Shown piece by piece: positions 1 to 7,226 of a stretch of DNA of 64,000 nucleotides. The position numbers were made by a program, and so were the translations under genes. Within the stretch, counting starts at the first letter, position 1; each line of letters begins with the position of its first letter. Location of the stretch: positions 1 to 64,000 of the forward strand of contig JBPCKT010000048.1 of assembly GCA_051004015.1 (NCBI GenBank), read 5' to 3'. Below the pieces are notes generated by a model, which worked only from the letters and a program-made list of their open reading frames with translations, made no database searches and was not told the DNA's origin. Source of the stretch: SXOA01 sp051004015 (GTDB lineage Bacteria; Planctomycetota; Planctomycetia; Pirellulales; Pirellulaceae).

Positions 1-215
1 TGATTCACGCTCTCCAAACCTGATTCACCCTCGCTCCACCCAAATCCACAAGGGTTTTTTCAAATCCCAAAGCCCGCGTAGGATGGGACTCCAGTCCCGT
101 CCGGTTCGATTTCGGACGGGACTGGAGTCCCATCCTACGCGGGCTTTGGGATTTGAAAAAACCCTTATGGATTTGGGTGGAGCGAGGGTGAATCAGATTT
201 GGAGAGCGTGAATCA
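1..215. repeat. Near-perfect long inverted repeat (103-bp arms, 9-bp loop)
   Basis: Positions 1-103 and 113-215 are reverse complements of each other with only about two mismatches (near 20/196 and 48/168), separated by a 9-base loop at 104-112. Each arm contains its own small palindrome, GGGACTCCAGTCCC, near 85-98. The outer ends read TGATTCACGCTCTCC and its complement. The element begins exactly at the window edge, so it may extend further and target-site duplications cannot be judged. It holds no convincing gene. A non-autonomous MITE-like element, two inverted copies of a dispersed repeat, or a transcribed long hairpin are all possible. Confidence 0.85.
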
Positions 216-449
216 ACTTACGGAGAGGTGGATCGGCCGAAGTAGTGGACAAATAATAACTTACGAAGACAACGCTCGTCGTAAGTCATTGAAAATGGAG
301 TCAAGAATCATGAATCAAAACAGTGCTTTCGGGGGGAGGCGAAGCGATCCAAAACCCTTATGGGCCCTGTGGACCCTGCGATACCAATGACTGGAAGCCA
401 ACCCCACCATTCGGCGCTGTATAATGCTGCCGGCGTAAGGAAGAGTTTC
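216..449 (+). other. Leader region upstream of the DUF1501 gene, with hairpin and CCCTTATGG motif
   Basis: No gene is supported here. A perfect 8-bp inverted repeat (ACTTACGA at 259-266, TCGTAAGT at 279-286) could form a hairpin. The motif AAAACCCTTATGGG lies at 351-364, about 90 bases before the chosen start of the next gene; the same string lies inside the right arm of the preceding inverted repeat (158-170) and again upstream of the gene at 41812. AAGGAAG at about 438-444 is a plausible ribosome binding site for the start at 450. Confidence 0.4.
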
Positions 450-1985
450 ATGCTCCGAATCCTGGGAACACGACGAACCCTCTGCGACGGCATCAGCCGG
501 CGGGACCTGTTGCAGATTGGGGGACTGGCCGGGCTGGGGCTGGCGGGCTCGATGATCCCCTCCTCGTCGCAGGGGGCAAAGGCACCCGCCGCGAAAGGGC
601 CGCACGAAAAATCCTTCGGGCGGGCCAAGGCCTGTATCTTTCTGTTTCCTTACGGCTCGCCGTCGTCGCACGAGACCTTCGATCCCAAGCCGGAGGCGGC
701 TGCGGAGATTCAGGGGGAGATGAAGGCCATTTCGACCAGCGTGCCTGGATTGGCGATTTGCGACCATCTGCCCAATACCGCCAAGGTCATGGACCACGTG
801 ACGGTGGTCCGCTCGATGACGCACCCCTATCCGCTCCACTGCCTGGCTTACGCCGTCACGGGGATGCCCACTTATTCCACCGACCTGGAAACTCAAGCCC
901 GCGACAGCCGCCACTGGCCGTTCATTGGATCGGTGGTCGATTACCTGGAGCAGAAGCAGCAGGGCCGCGCCGCCGAGATTCCACGAAACATCGGCCTCCC
1001 CTGGATGGTCAATTCCAAAACAGATATGCCCTCGGTGAACGCCGGTCCGTTTGCCGCCTTCCTCGGCCGCAAGCACGACCCGGTCTGGACCGATTTCGAC
1101 GGCCCCGGCCTGAAGCTGGCCCCGAAAAACACGGAGGGGCAGCCGAAGCAATTCCTCGATCCCAACGGCGGCACTACGCTTGATGGCCGCTTCACATTCT
1201 CTCCCGCCGTACCGTCCGGCGGAGAAGCTTCCAAGACGCCGCCCATCGATCTCTCCCTCGATCGCCTGGCTCTCCGCCGCTCGCTCCTCGCCCAGTTCGA
1301 CGACAGCCGGCGGCGACTGGAGGAATGCGCGGCGGTGCAAGGGATGGACCACGAGCGGCAACTCGCCTGGTCGCTGCTCACCTCGGGCAAGCTCCGCGGC
1401 GCACTCGACATCGGCCAGGAGCCGCAGGCTCTGCGAGAGGAATACGGGTTGACCCTTTTTGGCCAGTCCTGCATGGCCGCCCGGCGGCTGGTGGAAGCAG
1501 GGGGCCGTTTTGTCACGGTGTTCTGGGACTGCTACGGCCAATTCGCCAACGCCGCCTGGGACACCCACCAGTACCACTATCCGCGGCTGAAGCAACTGCT
1601 CCTCCCCGGCTTTGACCTTGCGTTCCCCGCGCTCCTGGGCGACCTCTCCAGCCGCGGTCTGCTGGATGAAACGCTGGTCATCTGGATGAGCGAGCACGGC
1701 CGCACTCCGCGGCTCGATTCCCGCAAACCGGGGGCGGGTCGGGACCACTGGTCGCGAGCCTACTCCGTCGTCCTGGCCGGCGGCGGAATCCCACGAGGGA
1801 AAGTGGTCGGCCAAACCACCCGCGACGGCGGCGACGTGCTCGACTTCCCGGTCTCCCCCAAGGACATCCTCGCCACGGCCTTCCACCTCCTGGGCATCGA
1901 CCCCGAAACCACCGTCCCCGACCTCTCCGGCCGCCCCCACCTGATCGCGGGCGACGGGAAAGTCCGAGCAGAGCTATTGGGATAA
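450..1985 (+). CDS. DUF1501 domain-containing protein
   Basis: A 511-residue protein of the DUF1501 family, which has an alkaline-phosphatase/sulfatase-like fold and is strongly expanded in planctomycetes. After a short basic start (ISRRDLLQIGG) comes a hydrophobic segment at about residues 22-40, consistent with a Tat-type (RRD) signal. Family hallmarks visible include the LFPYGSPSSHETFDPKP stretch, VVRSMTH, and the C-terminal WMSEHGRTP and GRDHW segments, which correspond to metal-site regions in the superfamily. The ATG at 450 is preferred over upstream in-frame starts because AAGGAAG precedes it and the Tat-like motif then sits near the N terminus. Such proteins are usually paired with a DUF1549/DUF1553 cytochrome-like protein; none is adjacent here, so this copy looks solitary. 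Substrate unknown. Confidence 0.9.
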   Translation: MLRILGTRRTLCDGISRRDLLQIGGLAGLGLAGSMIPSSSQGAKAPAAKGPHEKSFGRAKACIFLFPYGSPSSHETFDPKPEAAAEIQGEMKAISTSVPGLAICDHLPNTAKVMDHVTVVRSMTHPYPLHCLAYAVTGMPTYSTDLETQARDSRHWPFIGSVVDYLEQKQQGRAAEIPRNIGLPWMVNSKTDMPSVNAGPFAAFLGRKHDPVWTDFDGPGLKLAPKNTEGQPKQFLDPNGGTTLDGRFTFSPAVPSGGEASKTPPIDLSLDRLALRRSLLAQFDDSRRRLEECAAVQGMDHERQLAWSLLTSGKLRGALDIGQEPQALREEYGLTLFGQSCMAARRLVEAGGRFVTVFWDCYGQFANAAWDTHQYHYPRLKQLLLPGFDLAFPALLGDLSSRGLLDETLVIWMSEHGRTPRLDSRKPGAGRDHWSRAYSVVLAGGGIPRGKVVGQTTRDGGDVLDFPVSPKDILATAFHLLGIDPETTVPDLSGRPHLIAGDGKVRAELLG

Positions 1986-1993
1986 ATTCTCGT

Positions 1994-3463
1994 TCAGTGA
2001 ATGGGCCGGCTGCCAAAGCGAGTTGTCTTCATTTGTGTAAAGTAGCACAGGACTCTCATCCACAGTCGGCGGAGGGGATAGTCGCAGCGGGTTAACTGGG
2101 CGCGCGGCACGGCATCGAGCGAGGTCAGAAGTGCGGAAAAAGCACCCGCCACACGCGGCAAGTTTTCTTCGTCAACCCACTGGTCATCGTCGTCATCGGT
2201 CAAAAGGTAAACCGGATTGCTGATGTAGTTCACGATCGGGATGTTCGCCAGATACCAGTCGCCGCCGTCGGTCGGAGGATAGTTCCCCAGCGGCCCTTCG
2301 GCGGGGAGCAGCAGGCAGCGATCGAGTCCGAAAGCGCGTGCTTCCTTCAGGACAGTGCGGCGTAGGACTTCATTGAAGCTCATGAAGATTCCGGAGGGCT
2401 CGGACTTGCCTGTTGGAATCAGTTTGCCTTCCCCGTTTTCCTCGGCCTCTCTGGCGATGTGTTCGATGGAGAGAGCGAAGACTACGTCCTTCAGCAAGTC
2501 GTTCTTGTGCTGCTCGATAAACGTGCGCGTACCAATCGATCCATAGAAATGTCCGGCAGTAAAGAGCACGATCAAACGCCGCTTGAGTGGCCGGGTTCTC
2601 GCCATGTGCTCCGCGATCGACAAGACGGCAGCGACCCCGGACGCGTCCTCCACGGGAGAATGAAAGGGCGAGTCGTGATGGCACGTCAGAACCATCGCCT
2701 CGTCACTCTCACCTGGCAATTCGGCAACGATATTGTGGCTTACACTTTCTTGACGGATTCCCAAGCTCACCAAGCGTGCTGATCCCTTTCCGCTCTGTGC
2801 CACCGATTTCAGAAATGGGCCATCGGCTCGCGACACCCACAGCCCCGGCACCGGCTTGTTCAAAATGTCCTTCTCGCGAAAGCCGTAAGGGGCAAACATA
2901 CGGCAAGTGCCGCCAGGCTGATCGGGGAGGATGCCAATGAAGCCACTGGCCCCTTTGGCGACTGCCCGCAGGTAGAGATGCCATCCCAGGCGCACCCACG
3001 TTGCCGGGTGCAGGATTTCCGGCAAGGACCCTTCACTATCGATGGAGTCAAACGCCAATCGGAGCAGGCTCTTGCCGCGCAGCATGGGAGAGCGAATCTC
3101 GCCTACCATAATCGCGCCCTTCCAGTCGGCCCGTTGCCAGCCGGAATGTTCGCCCCACACCAGGGGGCCAGTGAGCGTTTCATTCGGCCTGACTTCGCTG
3201 GTAAGTGCGGTATACGGAATGGGAAAGCAATCCAGCTCCCTGGATCCTTCTGGGCTGGTCACCGAGAGCTGGGATTCGGTAGTGTCCCAATAGGTGAGAG
3301 GAATGGCTTCCTTGCGTACGCTCGAATATCCAAAAGAGGTGAGCGTTTCCGCCAATTGGTCTTCTTGCCGATGTCCTGCCGGACTGCCGGGGCGCCTTGG
3401 ACCGAGTTCTGTCTGCTCTGCGATCCAGCGTTTCATCGCGGCCAGATCGTGGCTGTTGGTCAT
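1994..3463 (-). CDS. M28-family peptidase-like protein, probably lacking catalytic residues
   Basis: A 489-residue protein starting MTNSHDLAAMKRWIAEQ, ten bases after the purD stop, so probably cotranscribed with purD. The centre has the M28 aminopeptidase fold signature: TCHHDSPFHSP followed by VEDASGVAAVLSIAEHM, matching the metal-binding His-x-Asp and the bridging Asp. The next signature, normally a Glu-Glu pair after a beta-strand, reads LFTAGHFYGSIG, so the general base and one zinc ligand appear to be missing. The late His ligand is also not evident; the region reads SNPVYLLTDDDDDQW. No signal peptide is seen, so it is probably cytoplasmic. It could be a pseudo-enzyme or use a rearranged site. 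A longer open frame extends upstream into purD but is a shadow of that gene. Confidence 0.75.
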   Translation of the reverse strand: MTNSHDLAAMKRWIAEQTELGPRRPGSPAGHRQEDQLAETLTSFGYSSVRKEAIPLTYWDTTESQLSVTSPEGSRELDCFPIPYTALTSEVRPNETLTGPLVWGEHSGWQRADWKGAIMVGEIRSPMLRGKSLLRLAFDSIDSEGSLPEILHPATWVRLGWHLYLRAVAKGASGFIGILPDQPGGTCRMFAPYGFREKDILNKPVPGLWVSRADGPFLKSVAQSGKGSARLVSLGIRQESVSHNIVAELPGESDEAMVLTCHHDSPFHSPVEDASGVAAVLSIAEHMARTRPLKRRLIVLFTAGHFYGSIGTRTFIEQHKNDLLKDVVFALSIEHIAREAEENGEGKLIPTGKSEPSGIFMSFNEVLRRTVLKEARAFGLDRCLLLPAEGPLGNYPPTDGGDWYLANIPIVNYISNPVYLLTDDDDDQWVDEENLPRVAGAFSALLTSLDAVPRAQLTRCDYPLRRLWMRVLCYFTQMKTTRFGSRPIH

Positions 3464-3473
3464 CGCCAGTCGC

Positions 3474-4799
3474 CTACTTCTTCCGCACTTCCGGCTTCGG
3501 CAGATGAAGTGCTTTGTCCGAGATGTCCTTGCGGCACCAGGCGCCGGGCCAACGGATGCACTTGACGGCTGTATAGGCCTGGAGCTTGGCGGCGGAGAAG
3601 GAAGGGCCGAGGGCGGTGACGGCGAGGACTCGGCCGCCGCTGGTAACGATTTGGCCGTCGACGAGTTTAGTCCCGGAATGGAATACCTTGACGTCGGGGA
3701 TTGCCGCCGCCTCTTCGAGCCCGCGAATGGGACGTCCTTTTTCATAGGGTCCAGGGTAGCCCTCGCTGGCCATCACGACGCTGACGCTCGGGCGGTCATC
3801 CCACGCCAGCGGCGGAATCTCATCGAGTTTGCCGTCGATCGTCGCTTCCAATACCTCCACGAGGTCCGACTTGAGCCGCATCAGGAGGGGCTGACATTCG
3901 GGGTCGCCGAAGCGAACGTTGTATTCCAGCACCTTGGGGCCCTGGTGGGTCATGATGATGCCGGCGTAAAGCACCCCTTTGAACGGCGTGCGGCTCCGCT
4001 TCATGGTGTGGATGGTGGGGACGAGGATTTCCGCCTCGATCTTGCGGAGCGTGGCGTCGTCGATGAGCGGCGTTGGGCAAACCGCCCCCATGCCCCCCGT
4101 ATTCGGCCCTTCATCCCCGTCGTAAGCCGCCTTGTGGTCCTGGGCGGGCGGCAGCGTCAGGATGGTTCGGCCGTCGGTGATGGCCAGCACGCTCGCCTCG
4201 GGACCGTGCAATCGTTCTTCAATCACGAGTTGTTTGCCGGCGGCCCCGAATTCCATCTGGCGGGCGATGCGGTCGATTGCCTCCAGGGCCTGCGGACGCG
4301 TGGAGCAGACCATCACTCCTTTACCTGCCGCCAGGCCGTCCGCTTTCACGACCAGCGGCACGTTTTCTCGTTCGTCGGGAAAGCGGTCGAGGACAAAGCG
4401 GCTGGCGCTTTCGGCGTCGCGGAAGACATAGTACTCCGCCGTGGCCACGTTGGCGGTTTGCAACAGGTTCTTGCAGAAAACCTTGCTCCCTTCGAGCTGG
4501 GCCGCGCCTTTGGAAGGGCCGAAGACGCGGAGCTTCTCGGCCTGGAAGGCATCCACGATTCCTGCGACCAGCGGAGCCTCCGGGCCGACGACGGTGAGCT
4601 CGACCGCATTTTGCTTGGCAAATCGGATGAGGGCGGCAATATCCTCCGCGGGAATATCGACATTCACCGCATCCGCCGCGGTGCCGGCGTTTCCCGGTGC
4701 GACAAAGATGGTGCCGGCGCGCGGGCTCTGCCGCAGCTTCCACGCCAGGGCATGCTCGCGACCGCCGTTGCCGACGACAAGGATGTTCATCTTCGCCAT
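3474..4799 (-). CDS. purD: Phosphoribosylamine-glycine ligase (GARS)
   Basis: A 441-residue protein catalysing the ATP-dependent joining of glycine to 5-phosphoribosylamine in purine synthesis. It starts with the Rossmann-like NILVVGNGGREHALAWKL, continues with APGNAGT and VVGPEAPLVAGI, and has the ATP-grasp core VVKADGLAAGKGV and the signature NTGGMGAVCPTP, followed by RFGDPECQPLL. Length matches the usual ~425 residues plus a short C-terminal tail. The start at 4799 (MAKMN) or 4790 (MN) cannot be separated. It leads the minus-strand pair with the M28-like gene and is divergent from the respiratory locus that begins about 400 bases away. Confidence 0.97.
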   Translation of the reverse strand: MAKMNILVVGNGGREHALAWKLRQSPRAGTIFVAPGNAGTAADAVNVDIPAEDIAALIRFAKQNAVELTVVGPEAPLVAGIVDAFQAEKLRVFGPSKGAAQLEGSKVFCKNLLQTANVATAEYYVFRDAESASRFVLDRFPDERENVPLVVKADGLAAGKGVMVCSTRPQALEAIDRIARQMEFGAAGKQLVIEERLHGPEASVLAITDGRTILTLPPAQDHKAAYDGDEGPNTGGMGAVCPTPLIDDATLRKIEAEILVPTIHTMKRSRTPFKGVLYAGIIMTHQGPKVLEYNVRFGDPECQPLLMRLKSDLVEVLEATIDGKLDEIPPLAWDDRPSVSVVMASEGYPGPYEKGRPIRGLEEAAAIPDVKVFHSGTKLVDGQIVTSGGRVLAVTALGPSFSAAKLQAYTAVKCIRWPGAWCRKDISDKALHLPKPEVRKK

Positions 4800-5208
4800 G
4801 ACAAGAATATAACGTTCCGGCCAGGGGCGCGCGAGGTGGGGGACGGTGGTTGAGCGTTACCCCACCAAGCCAACGAGGGTCCCTGCGAATCTCGTTGCTG
4901 GTGCGTCGGGCTAGTTGCTCACGACTACTTGCCGATTGCGGCAAGGAGCGCTACATTGTGACGTTTTGGCAGCGGAAGAATGCGGAAGATCGCCAGCGGC
5001 GCCGGCGAAAAGTCTGACGAGATTTCTTACAAGTAGGTAAGAAATTACGGGATTGGCTAGTTGGGGTAGTTGACAATGTCTGCGGCGCGGGTACAACTTA
5101 ACAGAGGGTTCGTGAAAAATATCACAAAGTCGCTGGCGCATGATGCACAGCGATGTAAACCTTTGATGGCCTTCAGTTTAGGTGATGGCCCTCGCCAGGC
5201 GGCGTCCT
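4800..5208. promoter_or_regulatory. Divergent intergenic region before the respiratory locus; candidate operator and promoter
   Basis: No gene is supported in this 409-base divergent region. A perfect inverted repeat, ATTTCTTAC (5022-5030) and GTAAGAAAT (5037-5045) with a 6-base spacer, looks like a regulator half-site pair. About 24 bases downstream is TTGACA (5070-5075), followed after 16 bases by TACAAC (5092-5097), a fair sigma-70-type promoter pointing toward the Rieske gene. The transcript leader would be roughly 100 bases. The regulator is unknown and none is encoded nearby. Confidence 0.4.
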
Positions 5209-6273
5209 ATGGCTAAAAAAATGTCCGTGGCCGAAATCCTGGCGGCTGCTCGTGCCGAGAAGGCTGGCGGCGCGCCCCCGCCTGCCGCGGAAGCAGCCCC
5301 GGTTGAAGAATCTTCGTCCGCTCCGCCAGTACCTGCGGAAGAAGCCGCACCTGCGGCCGAAGCTCCTGCCGCGCCCTCGCCCGCTGCAAAAAAACCTGCT
5401 GGCCAGATGAGCATGGCGGATATTCTCGCCGCGGCTCGCGCAGGAAAGGCCGGTGGTGCCGCTCCTGCTACTCCTGCGGCCAAAGAAGCTCCCAAAACCG
5501 CTGCGGCACCCAGACCAGCGCCCGCACCCAAGGCCGCCGCGGAAGCTAAGCCCACCGCAGCCGCGCCCGCCGCGAAGGACACCGCCAGCATCCTCGCCGC
5601 CGCCCGCAAGGGTGCCAAGCCAGGTCCGATGACCAAAGCCGAGGCCGCCGCCAAAGGCCAACCGGTCGCTGAAGGCAAGAAGAAGCTCGACGTTCCGCCG
5701 ATGCCAGCCAAGCCGGAGTATGCCCGCCCAAAAGCCCCAGCCGCCGAGACGGCCACGCGTCGGTCGTTCATGGCCAGCCTGTTCGGCTTTGCCTTTGGCT
5801 CGTCGCTGGCGGTCGGTTTTTCGTCGCTGGCCATCACGCATTTGATGTGGCTGCTCGGAACCGCCCGCTTCATGTTCCCCAATATTCTCATCGAGCCTCC
5901 CACGCGGTTCAAAGTCGGCTTTCCCGATTCGTTCTCGCCGGGACAGGTCGAGACGAAGTTCATTCCGCAGTTTGGCGTCTGGATTGTCCGCTACGAGGTG
6001 GAAGGCCAGCCGATGATTTACGCCCTCAAATCGGTCTGCACTCACCTGGGCTGCACGCCAAATTGGCTCGAAGCCGAGCAGAAATTCAAGTGTCCCTGCC
6101 ACGGCAGCGGTTTTTATAAGGACGGAGTCAATTTTGAAGGTCCCGCCCCCCGCCCGCTGGAACGATACGCCATCAGCCTGGCCGACGACGGCCAAATCCT
6201 CGTCGACAAGAGCCGCATTTTCAACCAGGAGCTTGGCCAGTGGAATGACGCGGCCTCGTTCGTGCCGGTGTAA
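5209..6273 (+). CDS. Rieske iron-sulfur subunit of a bc-type quinol oxidising complex, with repeated N-terminal tail
   Basis: A 354-residue protein. The C-terminal domain has both Rieske boxes: CTHLGC (C277, H279, C282) and CPCHGS (C295, C297, H298). The expected [2Fe-2S] ligands (C277, H279, C295, H298) and the disulfide pair (C282, C297) are present. One membrane helix lies at about residues 190-215 after ATRRSFMASLFG. The first ~180 residues are Ala/Pro/Lys-rich and carry three related units: MSVAEILAAARAEKAGG (from residue 5), MSMADILAAARAGKAGG (from 67) and a shorter ASILAAARKGAKPG (about 125). This tail should lie on the side opposite the Fe-S domain. The start at 5209 puts the first repeat at the N terminus; 5182 is an alternative. 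First gene of the respiratory locus. Confidence 0.95.
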   Translation: MAKKMSVAEILAAARAEKAGGAPPPAAEAAPVEESSSAPPVPAEEAAPAAEAPAAPSPAAKKPAGQMSMADILAAARAGKAGGAAPATPAAKEAPKTAAAPRPAPAPKAAAEAKPTAAAPAAKDTASILAAARKGAKPGPMTKAEAAAKGQPVAEGKKKLDVPPMPAKPEYARPKAPAAETATRRSFMASLFGFAFGSSLAVGFSSLAITHLMWLLGTARFMFPNILIEPPTRFKVGFPDSFSPGQVETKFIPQFGVWIVRYEVEGQPMIYALKSVCTHLGCTPNWLEAEQKFKCPCHGSGFYKDGVNFEGPAPRPLERYAISLADDGQILVDKSRIFNQELGQWNDAASFVPV

Positions 6274-6287
6274 ACACAATCGAAGGC

Positions 6288-6393
6288 GGGATGGCCGCGA
6301 AAAACACGAAAATGCACCAAGAATGATACGAGAGAATTTGATGATTTAGATTTGCATTTTTAGTGACTTTTTGCGTTTTTCGCGGCCAATCCC
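6288..6393. repeat. Inverted repeat between Rieske and cytochrome b genes
   Basis: GGGATGGCCGCGAAAAAC at 6288-6305 is complementary to GTTTTTCGCGGCCAATCCC at 6375-6393 apart from one extra base, enclosing about 69 AT-rich bases. It occupies most of the 166-base gap between the first two respiratory genes. It could be an intergenic dispersed repeat or a hairpin that sets the ratio or stability of the transcripts. There is no T-run after it, so a classical terminator is unlikely. Confidence 0.7.
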
Positions 6394-6439
6394 GTCCCCA
6401 TAAAAACCGACCAATTTTTCAGCCGCCCGATAGACACCA

Positions 6440-7216
6440 ATGGCTTCCCTGAGCGAAATCATCCGCGAGTCGCAAATCTGGAAGAGCATCTTCCGGCATC
6501 CCATGCCGGTGGACCGCCGCAACCGCGTGGTGGTGATGCTCACCAACTTCTTCCTGCATTTGCATCCGGTTTCAATCAAGAAGCAGGGGATCGCCCTGAG
6601 CTTTACCTGGTGCATGGGGGGAGTGACGTTCTTCCTGTTCCTGGTGGAGACGATCACCGGCGTGCTGCTGATGTTCTATTACCGCCCGACTCTGGAATGG
6701 GCGTTCAACGACATCCTGGCCCTCCGCGATGTGACTTCGATGGGCATTCTCCGCGAGCTTCATCGCTGGGGGGCTCACGCCATGGTCATCACGGTCTGGC
6801 TGCACATGTACCGGGTGTTCCTGACGGGTAGTTACAAGCCGCCGCGGGAATTCAACTGGGTCATTGGCGTGATTCTGCTGCTGCTGACGCTGCTGCTCTC
6901 ATTCACCGGATATCTGCTGCCGTGGGATCAGTTGGCGATTTGGGCCATCACCGTCGGATCGAACATGGCTCGCGCCACGCCGTTCCTGGGTTATGAAGGC
7001 CCCGGGAACCAACTCCTGAACGTCGACGGCATTGACATGATTACCAACGCCTCGGACGCGCGGTTCGGCTTGCTCGGCGCCCGGTTCGTCGGCGAAGAAA
7101 CGCTCAACCGCTTTTACGTTTTGCACTGCGTGGCGATTCCCCTGGCGGCGGCCCTTTTGATGGCGATTCACTTCTGGCGAATTCGCAAGGACGGCGGCAT
7201 CAGCGGACCCCTGTAG
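6440..7216 (+). CDS. Cytochrome b, N-terminal (haem-binding) part, b6-type
   Basis: A 258-residue membrane protein equivalent to the N-terminal half of cytochrome b, or PetB. It has about four membrane helices and the two pairs of haem-ligand histidines: HRWGAH...WLHMYR in helix II, and YVLHCVAIPLAAALLMAIHFWRIRKDGG in helix IV (quoted here in short form as HCVAIP and AIHFW). The loop TGYLLPWDQLAIWA between helices is typical of the family. It binds the two b haems and forms part of the quinone sites. The cytochrome b is split, with the C-terminal helices on the next gene, 10 bases downstream, as in b6f-type and many deep-branching complexes. Confidence 0.95.
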   Translation: MASLSEIIRESQIWKSIFRHPMPVDRRNRVVVMLTNFFLHLHPVSIKKQGIALSFTWCMGGVTFFLFLVETITGVLLMFYYRPTLEWAFNDILALRDVTSMGILRELHRWGAHAMVITVWLHMYRVFLTGSYKPPREFNWVIGVILLLLTLLLSFTGYLLPWDQLAIWAITVGSNMARATPFLGYEGPGNQLLNVDGIDMITNASDARFGLLGARFVGEETLNRFYVLHCVAIPLAAALLMAIHFWRIRKDGGISGPL

Positions 7217-7226
7217 ACTCCAACCC

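Noticed and set aside
199..390. 63-residue open frame spanning the end of the inverted repeat
   Set aside because: No ribosome binding site, overlaps the palindrome arm and the repeated motif, and has no recognisable protein feature.
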